A DNA stretch of 39,131 bases from a bacterium (GCA_021158465.1 JAGGUN010000011.1:1-39131), one strand, 5' to 3'. Positions 9,122-17,843 are shown, counted from the first letter of the stretch. Notes: a model not told the origin generated them from the sequence alone. Program-made: numbers and translations.

Positions 9122-10431
9122 TGAAACTTCTTCTTCAAGATATCCGACAGGTCAGGTTTGCCAACCTCCTGCAGTTCGTATCTGACGCGGACAGCAGGCT
9201 TGTTAAAACAGATAACCCTTCTTATATCGATCGGTGTTCCTATCACAACCACATCCGCAGGTGTTTTGTTTACCGTCTCAGCGAGCTCAGCTATCTGCTT
9301 CTCCGAATACCCCATGGCGGGTAGCACCTCACCTGTCGTAGGATACTTCTCGTATGTTGTTTTGATTGAACCAACAGCGTACTCGCGCGGGTCAACAATC
9401 CGTCTTGCTCCGAACTTCATCGCGGCGATATATCCGACACCATAGGACATCTCACCGTGGGTAAGGGTTGGACCATCCTCGATGACGAGCACATCCTTGC
9501 CTGCTATCATCTGCGGGTCATCGACAGAGAACGGGCTCGCCGCCTCAACGATAGTTGCCTCGGGGTTTACCGTCCTTATATTTTCCTCGAGACAACATAC
9601 ATCCTCGTAGTCTGCCGTAACTACCTTATTCACGACGACGACATCCGCCATACGAAGGTTGCTCTCTCCCGGATGATATGATAGCTCATCCCCTACTCGC
9701 AAGGGATCGGCAACAACAATCAGGAGGTCTGGCTCGTAGAACGGCATATCGTTGTTTCCACCGTCCCAGAGGATAATATCCGCTTCCTTCTCCGCCCTCT
9801 TCAGTATTTCACCGTAGTCAACACCAGCATAGACAACCGTTCCTTTGTCTATATGCGGCTCATATTCCTCTCGCTCTTCGATGGTGCAACGGTGTTTATC
9901 GAGGTCACCGTATGTTGCGAACCTCTGACAGACCTGCTCCCTTATGTCTCCATACGGCATAGGGTGTCTGACAACGACAACCTTCTTCCCCATACCCCTC
10001 AGGATATCGGCAACACGGCGGCTGGTCTGGCTCTTGCCAGAGCCTGTCCTGATTGCACACACCGCCACCACAGGAACACTGGATTTGAGCATCGTATCCT
10101 TTGGACCCAGAAGGACAAAGCTCGCACCAGCAGAAAGGACAATAGAGGCTCTATGCATAACATACTCGTGAGAGACATCCGAATAGGCAAACACAACATC
10201 GTCTATCTTCTCTCGGCTGATTATATCTGGAAGCTCCTCCTCGGGGTATATCGGTATCCCTTTGGGATAAAACCTCCCTGCAAGCTCAGCAGGATACTTC
10301 CTCCCTTCGATGTCTGGAATCTGAGCAGCCGTGAAGCAAACCACCTCATAATCCTCGTTATCCCTGAAGAATAGATTAAAATTGTGAAAATCCCTTCCAG
10401 CAGCTCCCATAATGAGAACCCGCCTTCGCAT
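9118..10431 (-). CDS. COG2403 P-loop protein, cyclic 2,3-diphosphoglycerate synthetase-like
   Basis: This 437-residue cytoplasmic protein starts MRRRVLIMGAAGRDFHNFN, the signature of a family annotated as predicted GTPase or cyclic 2,3-diphosphoglycerate synthetase. A P-loop is visible at 126-134 (AIRTGSGKS), followed by RRVADILRGMGKKVVVVRHPMPYG. Later come ILWDGGNNDMPF, VVVNKV and VLVIEDGPTLTHGEM. The archaeal synthetase makes cyclic 2,3-diphosphoglycerate with ATP; whether bacterial members do so is not established. It is the first gene of the ten-gene operon, with its own promoter (10503-10476) and an AGGAGGAGG Shine-Dalgarno. Its link to arcC suggests a role in the same metabolism, perhaps with a phosphorylated or carbamoylated intermediate; this is inference. 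Confidence 0.8.
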   Translation of the reverse strand: MRRRVLIMGAAGRDFHNFNLFFRDNEDYEVVCFTAAQIPDIEGRKYPAELAGRFYPKGIPIYPEEELPDIISREKIDDVVFAYSDVSHEYVMHRASIVLSAGASFVLLGPKDTMLKSSVPVVAVCAIRTGSGKSQTSRRVADILRGMGKKVVVVRHPMPYGDIREQVCQRFATYGDLDKHRCTIEEREEYEPHIDKGTVVYAGVDYGEILKRAEKEADIILWDGGNNDMPFYEPDLLIVVADPLRVGDELSYHPGESNLRMADVVVVNKVVTADYEDVCCLEENIRTVNPEATIVEAASPFSVDDPQMIAGKDVLVIEDGPTLTHGEMSYGVGYIAAMKFGARRIVDPREYAVGSIKTTYEKYPTTGEVLPAMGYSEKQIAELAETVNKTPADVVVIGTPIDIRRVICFNKPAVRVRYELQEVGKPDLSDILKKKFQ

Positions 10432-10475
10432 ACTACCTCCTCCTAATCTTCCGTCTTCTATACCAAGAATTTTCC

Positions 10476-10503
10476 AAAATATAAATTAAAACCGATATGT
10501 CAA
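10476..10503 (-). promoter_or_regulatory. Sigma-70-type promoter of the ten-gene minus-strand operon
   Basis: On the minus strand TTGACA (10503-10498) is followed after 16 bp by TATTTT (10481-10476). The expected start lies near 10469, giving a leader of about 38 nt with AGGAGGAGG just before the ATG at 10431. This is the only clear promoter I see for the whole run down to 382. Confidence 0.72.
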
Positions 10504-10530
10504 CCGTTATTTCACACAGAAATTTGGGGG

Positions 10531-10559
10531 TTGACTTACTCTCAAATTTGCAATATATT
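10531..10559 (+). promoter_or_regulatory. Sigma-70-type promoter of ftsK
   Basis: TTGACT (10531-10536), a 17-bp spacer and TATATT (10554-10559). The expected transcription start is about 10566, only some 6 nt before the ftsK ATG at 10573, and there is no Shine-Dalgarno. The -35 boxes of the two divergent promoters are 27 bp apart. Confidence 0.72.
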
Positions 10560-10572
10560 ATAAAGTTAATAT

Positions 10573-12906
10573 ATGAAGCGAACATCGAGAAAAAAAGCGA
10601 TAAAGAGGTATAGTAGGCGGTATTCTGTCATTGCTGGGATACTTCTCATTCTTGTAGCAGTTCTCCTCATCATAAGTGTTGTTAGTTTTTCTCCTTCCGA
10701 CTACACTGCTGGAATGGGCAAGATCCTCTACAGCAAGGAACTCTCCAATCGAGGGGGAGTAGCAGGTGCGTATCTTGCCAAGTTCATCATCAGAAGATCA
10801 GGATACCTTTCCCTACTTTTGACGCTCATTATCGTGATATGGGGGATAAACAGAATAACGGGTGAGAATACTCTCCGGACATTCAAGGCGAGTATTTTCA
10901 TTCTGGTATCATACATTCTTCTGGCAACACTGGTTTCACTTCCTATCAAATCTGGTGAGAATCTAATCGCGGGTTCTCTGGGGGACAGTTTTGCGCAGCT
11001 TGCAGAGAGCTGGTTTGGCTCCGTTGGTGCTTACCTTGTTGTCGGGGTGATTCTACTTCTTGTTCTGACCCTTGTCACAGGAGTTGACATTGCGTCTATC
11101 TTCCCTCACAGAGAGAGGTTACCTGCTCACTTGAGGGGAAAGAGATCGAGGGGAGACAATGAGCGGGAGAAGAGGCGTCAGGAACTGATAGAGGAATACA
11201 AGAGAAGCCAGGAGGAGAAGTTTCGGCGCTTTCAGAGGGCAGAGACCTACGGTGAGCTGAGACCGGGAGAAAGACATACTCAATCCAAAAAGGTGGAGGA
11301 AGAGTTAGAGGAGTTCAAGCCTCCTTCTATCTTGAGAAGGAAGGCTATCGAGAAGCTCGAATCTTTTGTCTCGAAAACCGGCGAGGAGCAACCGACCGTT
11401 TCGGAGTCCCAGGGAACAGAAGAGGAAACTGTTTCCACTGAGGAAAAGGTAGAGGTCTCTGGTAGACCGGAGGAGCCTTCCGTTCAGATAGCCGGGACCG
11501 GCGGATTCCAGCCACCGCCTGTAACTCTGCTTGATCCTCCACTGGAAAGTGTTTCCATCTCCGACGGCGAGCTGGCTGGTAAGGCAAAACTGCTCGTCGA
11601 TAAACTTGCCAGCTTCAATGTCACAGGAGAGGTAAAGCGGATCATTCCTGGTCCTGTCGTCACGCGGTTCGAGTTCAAACCCGATGAGGGGATAAAAGTA
11701 TCCAAGATAATATCACTCGAGGACGACCTGGCACTCGCACTCAAGGCACGCTCGGTCAGGATACTTGCTCCAGTACCAGGGAAGGATGTTGTCGGGGTTG
11801 AGATACCAAACAACAGGCGTGAGACAGTCCACTTAAGGGAGATAATTGCCTCGAAGGAGTTCGTCAACAGCGAATCACCGCTCGCCTTTGCCCTCGGGAA
11901 GGATGTGTCGGGAAACCCCGTTGTCGCTGAGCTCGACAAGATGCCGCATCTGCTTGTTGCCGGTGCCACTGGCTCAGGGAAAAGCGTTTGCATAAACTCT
12001 ATCATCACAAGCCTAATATACAAAAACCCTCCGAAGGAACTTCGGTTTATTCTCATAGACCCGAAGAGGCTCGAACTTTCGCTTTACAACGACATACCGT
12101 ATCTTGCCCATCCTGTTATCACGGAACTCAAGTATGCGAAGCTTGCCCTCAAGTGGGCAACGGATGAGATGGATTCCCGCTATCGAGCACTCGAGAAAAT
12201 GAGTGTAAGGAACCTCATTGAGTACAACCAGAAATCCGAGGAGCCGTTGCCGTTTATCGTTGTGGTCATCGATGAGTTAGCCGACCTTATGGTCCGCGGA
12301 GCCGCTGAGGTAGAGGAGAGTATCACGAGGCTGGCACAGATGGCTCGGGCAGTTGGAATACACCTGATAGTTGCCACCCAGCGTCCATCGGTGGATGTGA
12401 TAACGGGGCTTATAAAGGCAAATTTCCCAGCAAGAATTGCGTTCAAGACCCGCTCAAAGATAGATTCACGAACTATAATCGATATGAACGGTGCCGAGGT
12501 GCTTCTCGGTTCGGGTGATATGCTCTTCCTCCCGCCATGGAGGGCAGAACCTATAAGGGTACATGGCTCTTACATCTCCACAGAAGAAACAGAACGTGTG
12601 GTCGATTGCATAAAGAGATTCCCCAATCCATACCCGCATATACAACTTGAGAAGCTCGAGGAACGCCAGGCGAAAAAGCTTATCCGGGATGAACTATTTG
12701 AGGAGGCTGCCAGGATCATCGTTATGTATCAGCAGGGTTCCTCATCATTCCTCCAGAGGAAGTTAAGGGTTGGCTACACAAGGGCTGCAAGCCTGATTGA
12801 CCAACTGGAGTCTGCAGGAATCGTCGGACCGCACGAGGGAAGCAAGGCAAGAGAGGTCATTCCCAAAACCCTCGACGAGCTTGATGAGATCCTGAGGAAC
12901 CTCTGA
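10573..12906 (+). CDS. ftsK: DNA translocase FtsK/SpoIIIE
   Basis: The 777-residue translocase has four predicted N-terminal membrane segments (about 18-38, 78-95, 105-122, 150-172), a charged linker (180-330), and the motor domain with Walker A GATGSGKS at 464-471 and Walker B VVVIDELADLM (Asp567, Glu568). A C-terminal winged-helix gamma domain (about 710-777, FLQRKLRVGYTRAASLIDQL) would read KOPS-like sequences. It pumps the chromosome terminus through the division septum and activates dimer resolution. The linker is much shorter than in E. coli and resembles SpoIIIE-length proteins. The ATG lies right behind the promoter without a Shine-Dalgarno. The next gene begins 4 nt after its stop. 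Confidence 0.95.
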   Translation: MKRTSRKKAIKRYSRRYSVIAGILLILVAVLLIISVVSFSPSDYTAGMGKILYSKELSNRGGVAGAYLAKFIIRRSGYLSLLLTLIIVIWGINRITGENTLRTFKASIFILVSYILLATLVSLPIKSGENLIAGSLGDSFAQLAESWFGSVGAYLVVGVILLLVLTLVTGVDIASIFPHRERLPAHLRGKRSRGDNEREKRRQELIEEYKRSQEEKFRRFQRAETYGELRPGERHTQSKKVEEELEEFKPPSILRRKAIEKLESFVSKTGEEQPTVSESQGTEEETVSTEEKVEVSGRPEEPSVQIAGTGGFQPPPVTLLDPPLESVSISDGELAGKAKLLVDKLASFNVTGEVKRIIPGPVVTRFEFKPDEGIKVSKIISLEDDLALALKARSVRILAPVPGKDVVGVEIPNNRRETVHLREIIASKEFVNSESPLAFALGKDVSGNPVVAELDKMPHLLVAGATGSGKSVCINSIITSLIYKNPPKELRFILIDPKRLELSLYNDIPYLAHPVITELKYAKLALKWATDEMDSRYRALEKMSVRNLIEYNQKSEEPLPFIVVVIDELADLMVRGAAEVEESITRLAQMARAVGIHLIVATQRPSVDVITGLIKANFPARIAFKTRSKIDSRTIIDMNGAEVLLGSGDMLFLPPWRAEPIRVHGSYISTEETERVVDCIKRFPNPYPHIQLEKLEERQAKKLIRDELFEEAARIIVMYQQGSSSFLQRKLRVGYTRAASLIDQLESAGIVGPHEGSKAREVIPKTLDELDEILRNL

Positions 12907-12910
12907 CAGT

Positions 12911-14206
12911 ATGAAGATAATCGACAGATATATAATCTCCGAGCATATAGCCCCGTTCTTTCTTGCGTTTGCCATCCTTATGTTTGTTATGCTTATGGAC
13001 CTCGTAATAGATGTTCTCGATATGATCATCGAGAAGGGGATCCAGGCGGGGACTGTTTTTCAGCTTTTCTTCCTCAACACAAGCTGGATGGTGGCTCTTG
13101 CCGTTCCGATGGCTACACTTGTGGCGTCTGTTATGGCGTTTGGTAGGCTTTCCGGCGACACGGAGATCGTTGCGATGAAGTCGAACGGTATACCGCTCTG
13201 GAGGATGGTCTATCCTGCCATCGTTGTTGGCGGAATCCTGACGGTAGCTATGATCTTCTTCGGCGACCTCGTCCTACCAAAGGCTAATTACAAAGCCAAG
13301 CTCTTGACCAGACAGCTTGCCCACAAGCGTCCTACGCTATCTATTAAGTCGAATGTTGTCGTTAAGGATTTCCCAGGTTTCCTGCTGAAGGTAGAAGAGG
13401 TAGATCACAAGAGAGCCGAGGTAAAGAACATCACAATATATGACAACCGCGACAGGCTCTATCCGAGAACTATCACAGCCAAGAGGGGGAAGTTCTCCCT
13501 TACCCCTGGTGGAAACACACTTACCTTAACACTCACCAACGGCGAGATCCATGAGGTGGATGAGAGGAGCACGGAACGTTATACGAGGATTGAGTTCGAG
13601 CATCAGATATTCCGGCTCAGGGCTCCTAACAATGAGACATCCCCATTATCGATCAAGAGGGGCGACAGGGAGCTTTCCATATCGGAGATGCTCTTAAGGA
13701 TAGAGTCATTTTCCTCTATGAATGAGCAAGCACATGCCAGCTTAGACAGTGTAATCGATGAGGCGTTTGGCGAGCTTTTTCATCCGAAAAGGAGAGGCGT
13801 AGGCAGGACAACACGGAGACGGCTCTTCGCAAAAAATGCGGAATACCTTGCACGAATCCACAAGGAGGTCAACAGGATCCAGACATACGAGTACAACATA
13901 AGGAAACTGCTTGTGGAGATACACAAGAAATACTCTCTCCCCTTCGCCTGCTTCTTTTTCATCCTAATAGGTGCGCCCATAGGCGTCTGGGTAAGGCGAG
14001 GCGGGCTATCTACAGGGGTCGCAGCGAGCATCGGATTCTTCGTCATATACTGGGCTTTTCTTATAGGGGGTGAGGAACTGGCTGATAGGGGAATCATATC
14101 CCCTGTTGTTGCTATGTGGACTGCGAACCTCCTGCTTCTTATCCTCGGCGTTATATTCATCTTCAATCGGAGGGAATGGAAACCTCTGGGGAAACCTAAC
14201 CTTTGA
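12911..14206 (+). CDS. LPS export permease, LptF/LptG family
   Basis: This 431-residue inner-membrane protein has the family layout: N-terminal segments (DRYIISEHIAPFFLAFAILM onward), a periplasmic beta-jellyroll region (about 140-230), and C-terminal membrane segments containing the conserved PFACFFFILIGAPIGVWVRRGG stretch (broken here across 336-360). With LptB it extracts lipopolysaccharide from the inner membrane. Only one such gene is present here, whereas lptF and lptG are often adjacent; a partner elsewhere or a homodimer is possible. About 60 extra charged residues (270-330) lie before the last membrane block. Co-transcribed with ftsK. Confidence 0.88.
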   Translation: MKIIDRYIISEHIAPFFLAFAILMFVMLMDLVIDVLDMIIEKGIQAGTVFQLFFLNTSWMVALAVPMATLVASVMAFGRLSGDTEIVAMKSNGIPLWRMVYPAIVVGGILTVAMIFFGDLVLPKANYKAKLLTRQLAHKRPTLSIKSNVVVKDFPGFLLKVEEVDHKRAEVKNITIYDNRDRLYPRTITAKRGKFSLTPGGNTLTLTLTNGEIHEVDERSTERYTRIEFEHQIFRLRAPNNETSPLSIKRGDRELSISEMLLRIESFSSMNEQAHASLDSVIDEAFGELFHPKRRGVGRTTRRRLFAKNAEYLARIHKEVNRIQTYEYNIRKLLVEIHKKYSLPFACFFFILIGAPIGVWVRRGGLSTGVAASIGFFVIYWAFLIGGEELADRGIISPVVAMWTANLLLLILGVIFIFNRREWKPLGKPNL

Positions 14207-14217
14207 CAACGCAAGCC

Positions 14218-15294
14218 TTAATCCTCGGTGAGCCGAACGCTCTTATTCTCAGCAAGGAGCTTTTCTATCCTTTCTCTGATATAGTTGATGAACTCTTCCT
14301 TATTTTCCTGCGTTACCTCCGGGAAGCGCTCTACTATCTCCGAGAGGCGCAGGACACATCCGTATGCTATCTCCGATTCCAGGATATCGTTTACAAGGTC
14401 TATCAGTTCGTCAGAGAGGATTGTCGGCAGTGAACTCAGGTCGGAGACGGTAACCGCATCGACAAACCGCTGGATGGAGCTTTCCTCCCTGTTTTGAAGT
14501 ATCCTCTTTGCCGTTCCTCTCGAGAGCCGAGCAAGTATAGAGCGCAGTTTCGAGTCGAGCCTCCTGAGAAACCTTCTCACCCAATATGATGGCGGCTTAT
14601 CGCCAAGGTGGACCCTGCAGGAAAGACAATACGGAAAATACCTTATATGCCGCTTTACATCCTCCGTGCAGGGAGAGAGGACAGACTTAAGGTGCTGATA
14701 ACTACTCTTCAGATACTCCAGTTCGTCTGCCTCCTCGAACCCTTTTATCTTCATCAGATACTCGAGCGCAGAAAGCTTTTCCCTCCCTTTCGATTCCAGC
14801 TTCTCCAGGAGAGCCTGGCACTCCTCGTGATACCTTTTGTGGAAATCGGCATACCGAGCAGAATAGTTCTCCAGGAATTTGGCGAAGCCAGAAATCACAC
14901 TCGGAGCGATAGACGGGACATTGATTATACTCTCAAGCTCAAGCTGGTTCTGGAGGGTAATTCTATCAAAAAAAAGGGCTTCTTCATCTTCGGGAATCTT
15001 AACCTCCGCGAGATAGCGTCTGACAACAATGATATCAGGAATAAAGCTTGTCAGCTTACTCCAGCCTGATATAGTATCAACCAGAGAAGATAGCACCTCA
15101 TAGGTGGCGTTTTCAGGGTCCGAACTGGCAAACTGCTGAAAGCTCTTAAAACCTATTATCCTTTCCGCAAGGGAGAGCGTCTCCTCCACCTTTTCGGGAA
15201 GCGAAGAAGCAAACCCATCGGCAAGAAATTGAAGCGAATCACGGATCAAACTGATGTCAAACCGCTTGAGTTCCTCAAAGATCTCCTTTTCCAT
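14218..15294 (-). CDS. Uncharacterised helical protein with CxxC motif, DUF6079-like C-terminal architecture
   Basis: The 358 residues are almost entirely helical, with no signal peptide or membrane segment. Near 230-250 it reads CTEDVKRHIRYFPYCLSC followed by RVHLGDKPPS, a PxCxxC-type element after helices (YADFHKRYHEE, KLSALEYLMKIKGF). I recall that order from the C-terminal part of DUF6079/PglY-type proteins of BREX defence systems, but the AAA ATPase region of those is absent, so this is only a resemblance. The ATG shares one base with the tsaD stop (TAATG), so it is the last gene of the 17797-14218 operon. It meets lptF/G convergently with an 11-nt gap. Function unknown. Confidence 0.75.
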   Translation of the reverse strand: MEKEIFEELKRFDISLIRDSLQFLADGFASSLPEKVEETLSLAERIIGFKSFQQFASSDPENATYEVLSSLVDTISGWSKLTSFIPDIIVVRRYLAEVKIPEDEEALFFDRITLQNQLELESIINVPSIAPSVISGFAKFLENYSARYADFHKRYHEECQALLEKLESKGREKLSALEYLMKIKGFEEADELEYLKSSYQHLKSVLSPCTEDVKRHIRYFPYCLSCRVHLGDKPPSYWVRRFLRRLDSKLRSILARLSRGTAKRILQNREESSIQRFVDAVTVSDLSSLPTILSDELIDLVNDILESEIAYGCVLRLSEIVERFPEVTQENKEEFINYIRERIEKLLAENKSVRLTED

Positions 15295-16301
15295 TAGTCC
15301 CCTTTCTGAGCAAGGTCGAGCCTTGGAACAGCCGAGAGAGACAACGGGCTACTCCCGTTCCGCTCGAATAGAAAGATTGCGAGGCGAGCAACCATAGCAG
15401 CATTGTCCGTACAAAGCGAGACAGGCGGAATATGCATCCTCACCCCTTCTGCCTCAGAAAACCGAGCGAGTTTCTCCCTCAAACGGCTGTTCGCTGCCAC
15501 ACCACCAACAACTATAATATCGGACACAGGATAGATTTTATAAGCCTGTTTCAGCTTTTCGACGAGAGAATCAACAACAGCCTCCTGAATCCCAGCAAGA
15601 ATATCTGGAAGGTTCGAACGCACGAAATCCTCACCACAGGATGTGAAAAACTCTATAACCGATGTCTTTATTCCCGAGAAGGAAAAATCGAGATCGCCGC
15701 TTTCGAGCATCGCCCTCGGGAAGGAGAACCTATCGGGATCACCTTCTTTCGCAATCCTATCTACCACAGGTCCCCCAGGGTATCCGAGTCCAAGGAATTT
15801 CGATGTCTTATCGAGGCACTCACCAGCCGCATCATCTCTCGTCTTGCCAAGTAGGCGATACACTCCAAACTCTGGTATAAAATGCAACTCCGTATGCCCG
15901 CCAGAGACCACCAAAGCGAGTGCAGGGGTCGAGACATCCTCGTAGACAAGCGACGAGAATATGTGTGCCTCAATATGGTTAACCCCAACGAACGGGATAT
16001 CGAGTGCAAAGCAGAGCGTCTTGGCGAACGTAAGTCCCACCAGAAGCGAACCAACAAGCCCCGGACCGACGGTTGCACCAATAAGCTCTATATCACTAAG
16101 AGAGACGCCAGCCTCCGAGATAGCCTCATCGACAACGGGAACAATACGCCTAATATGCGCCCTCGATGCCAACTCCGGCACAACTCCACCATACCTCCTA
16201 TGCTCACTCTGGGAATAAACGATATTGGAGATAAGTGTCCCATCATTGAAAACCGCAGCGGAGGTCTCATCGCAGGATGTCTCTATACCAAGGACAAGCA
16301 T
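15294..16301 (-). CDS. tsaD: tRNA N6-adenosine threonylcarbamoyltransferase
   Basis: The 335-residue ASKHA-fold enzyme shows LGIETSCDETSAAV at the N-terminus, the metal-binding HIEAH (His109, His113), SGGHTEL at 133-139, KTSKFLGLGYPGGP and the late GGVAANSRLREKL. With TsaB, TsaC and TsaE it forms threonylcarbamoyladenosine at tRNA position 37; none of those partners is in the window. It overlaps the YbbR gene stop and the next gene start by one base each (TAATG). The mtaB-like gene at the right end of the window acts on the product of this pathway. Confidence 0.97.
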   Translation of the reverse strand: MLVLGIETSCDETSAAVFNDGTLISNIVYSQSEHRRYGGVVPELASRAHIRRIVPVVDEAISEAGVSLSDIELIGATVGPGLVGSLLVGLTFAKTLCFALDIPFVGVNHIEAHIFSSLVYEDVSTPALALVVSGGHTELHFIPEFGVYRLLGKTRDDAAGECLDKTSKFLGLGYPGGPVVDRIAKEGDPDRFSFPRAMLESGDLDFSFSGIKTSVIEFFTSCGEDFVRSNLPDILAGIQEAVVDSLVEKLKQAYKIYPVSDIIVVGGVAANSRLREKLARFSEAEGVRMHIPPVSLCTDNAAMVARLAIFLFERNGSSPLSLSAVPRLDLAQKGD

Positions 16302-17215
16302 TATCTCTTCTTGAAATGGATATATTCAGGGCTCGCGCCGAGACACTTGACGCCCTTTGGTCCAACCACAACCACAGGCACAGAATCCGTGCTGTCGGCA
16401 ATAGCTTCTGTTATCTCAATAAAGGCACCAACATCGTCCACGGTCAGCCCCTCAACCCTCCGTTTCGCTCCCCAGAAAACGGCAGAAACATACCCTGTAT
16501 CCGGCTCAACATCCAACCCCTTATCCGCACGGATATGCAACGGAATATCACCTATCCTCTTCTCAAGCCCCCTTTTTACTTCCACTCTGGCAATCACCTT
16601 ATCAGGCGTAATACTCACTCGCTCTCCCACCCCCTTCAACCCGACGACAAAGCTCACCGTAGAGGAAAGATCAGTCAGGGTTTCTGGGACTGTTTCAACA
16701 AATCTAAGCTTCCTCACAACGCTTTTCGGTCCCGAGACCACTACCTTATCAGGGACAAACTCGAACCCATTCTGAATAAGATACCCATCAGCGGGGGAAA
16801 CCTCGATCGCAGACTTCACTGGAACACGCTTCGTCTGGAGCCTATCCATAAACAGGATAAAATCCTTTGGACCCTCTATCCTTTCAACCTTGAGTGTTCC
16901 ATACGGCAGAACAAAGTCCTTCGGCGAGAAGGTATAACGGCGTTCCCCGTAAGTAAAGTCAGAGCAGTCGACAGCAACAACCCTTCGGGAAAGACCAAGC
17001 CGTATGAGGTCCCTCCCCACTCCACTGATAGTTGCTATGACCGCTTCCGGCGGATCGCTCGCAAGGACAAAACCAGGCGGTATCTCCTCCAAAACAAGCG
17101 AGAAGTCAAAGCTATGGTTATACTGCGCATTCACCTTTATAAGGAACCAGACCAAAAGGGCAATAAAGAGGGCGGCAATCCTCAATGTCAAATCCCTCTT
17201 GAAGAACGACCACAT
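16301..17215 (-). CDS. YbbR-domain membrane-anchored protein
   Basis: This 304-residue protein has a short cytoplasmic N-terminus, one membrane segment (LTLRIAALFIALLVWFLIKV, about 9-28) and a row of beta-rich YbbR repeats outside (for example VPVKSAIEVSPADGYLIQNG then VSGPKSVVRKL). YbbR proteins usually neighbour and regulate a diadenylate cyclase (CdaA); no such gene is next to it here. Instead it lies between an unknown gene upstream (12-nt gap) and tsaD. The assignment rests on the fold pattern. Confidence 0.8.
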   Translation of the reverse strand: MWSFFKRDLTLRIAALFIALLVWFLIKVNAQYNHSFDFSLVLEEIPPGFVLASDPPEAVIATISGVGRDLIRLGLSRRVVAVDCSDFTYGERRYTFSPKDFVLPYGTLKVERIEGPKDFILFMDRLQTKRVPVKSAIEVSPADGYLIQNGFEFVPDKVVVSGPKSVVRKLRFVETVPETLTDLSSTVSFVVGLKGVGERVSITPDKVIARVEVKRGLEKRIGDIPLHIRADKGLDVEPDTGYVSAVFWGAKRRVEGLTVDDVGAFIEITEAIADSTDSVPVVVVGPKGVKCLGASPEYIHFKKR

Positions 17216-17227
17216 CTTTATCCCCCA

Positions 17228-17797
17228 TCAGAAGAAGAGAACCTGTGCCTTCTTCACCTTTTCTGCGATATCTATATCCTTCCAGAAATCCTCCGATGCG
17301 AAGTTGGTAACGATGAACTGGTCGAGCGGGAGAACAGACCTCATCCCGAGCTTCACCCAACAGAGCCCTCTCTGTGTCAACCCTTCTGTGATACTTCTCT
17401 TTTCGACAATCTTTGCATCCTCGAGCCAGAAACCGACAAGCTCACCGTTGATATAGCCCACAAGGAAGTATCTTCTATCCCCGACAACGGGCAGAAAAGA
17501 GCTCATCCCATCCCAGACATCAAGCGGAATGAGATCCGAGTAAATATACGAGAAGAAGAACGACTGTTTCCTTACCACATCCAGCAAGACCCTATGTGGT
17601 AGATTGAGATACAAGCGGCGCACCGGGTCGGTGTGGGCTGTGAACCTTACTATAAGCTCGGTGAACCTGCCAGAACCCACATCAGACACACCCAGCCGAA
17701 AGGTATAAAAAGGATGCCCATCGTTCCTGAAAAGGAACGCTTCCACACCCTTTGAAAGGGAGCGGACACGCGAAAAATACTCCTTTCTATCCATCAT
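17228..17797 (-). CDS. Uncharacterised 189-residue protein, first gene of the ybbR-tsaD operon
   Basis: I do not recognise this protein. It starts MMDRKEYFSRVRSLSKGVEA and continues with alternating beta strands and basic residues (RFTELIVRFTAHTDP, RRYFLVGYINGELVGFWLE), with no signal peptide, membrane segment or cysteine motif. The strand pattern suggests a small alpha/beta domain. Two consecutive ATGs (17797, 17794) stand 6 nt behind a strong -10 box with no Shine-Dalgarno, so a leaderless start at 17797 is most likely. It is encoded just before YbbR and tsaD and is probably co-transcribed with them. Confidence 0.75.
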   Translation of the reverse strand: MMDRKEYFSRVRSLSKGVEAFLFRNDGHPFYTFRLGVSDVGSGRFTELIVRFTAHTDPVRRLYLNLPHRVLLDVVRKQSFFFSYIYSDLIPLDVWDGMSSFLPVVGDRRYFLVGYINGELVGFWLEDAKIVEKRSITEGLTQRGLCWVKLGMRSVLPLDQFIVTNFASEDFWKDIDIAEKVKKAQVLFF

Positions 17798-17803
17798 CCC
17801 TGA

Positions 17804-17832
17804 ATAATATCTCTATTCCCTTTATAAGTCAA
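17804..17832 (-). promoter_or_regulatory. Sigma-70-type promoter with -10 directly before the start codon (leaderless)
   Basis: On the minus strand TTGACT (17832-17827), 17 bp, TATTAT (17809-17804). The first base of the ATG at 17797 is 7 bases past the -10 box, where transcription should begin. Confidence 0.78.
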
Positions 17833-17843
17833 CATATTTTTCC

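Noticed and set aside
14207-14217. Terminator between the convergent genes
   Set aside because: Only 11 bases separate the stops and no hairpin with a T run is visible there or at the other convergent ends.
16277-17602. A 441-codon open frame on the plus strand
   Set aside because: It lies antisense to tsaD, ybbR and the 189-residue gene, its protein is full of low-complexity Arg/Pro/His, and no motif or Shine-Dalgarno supports it.
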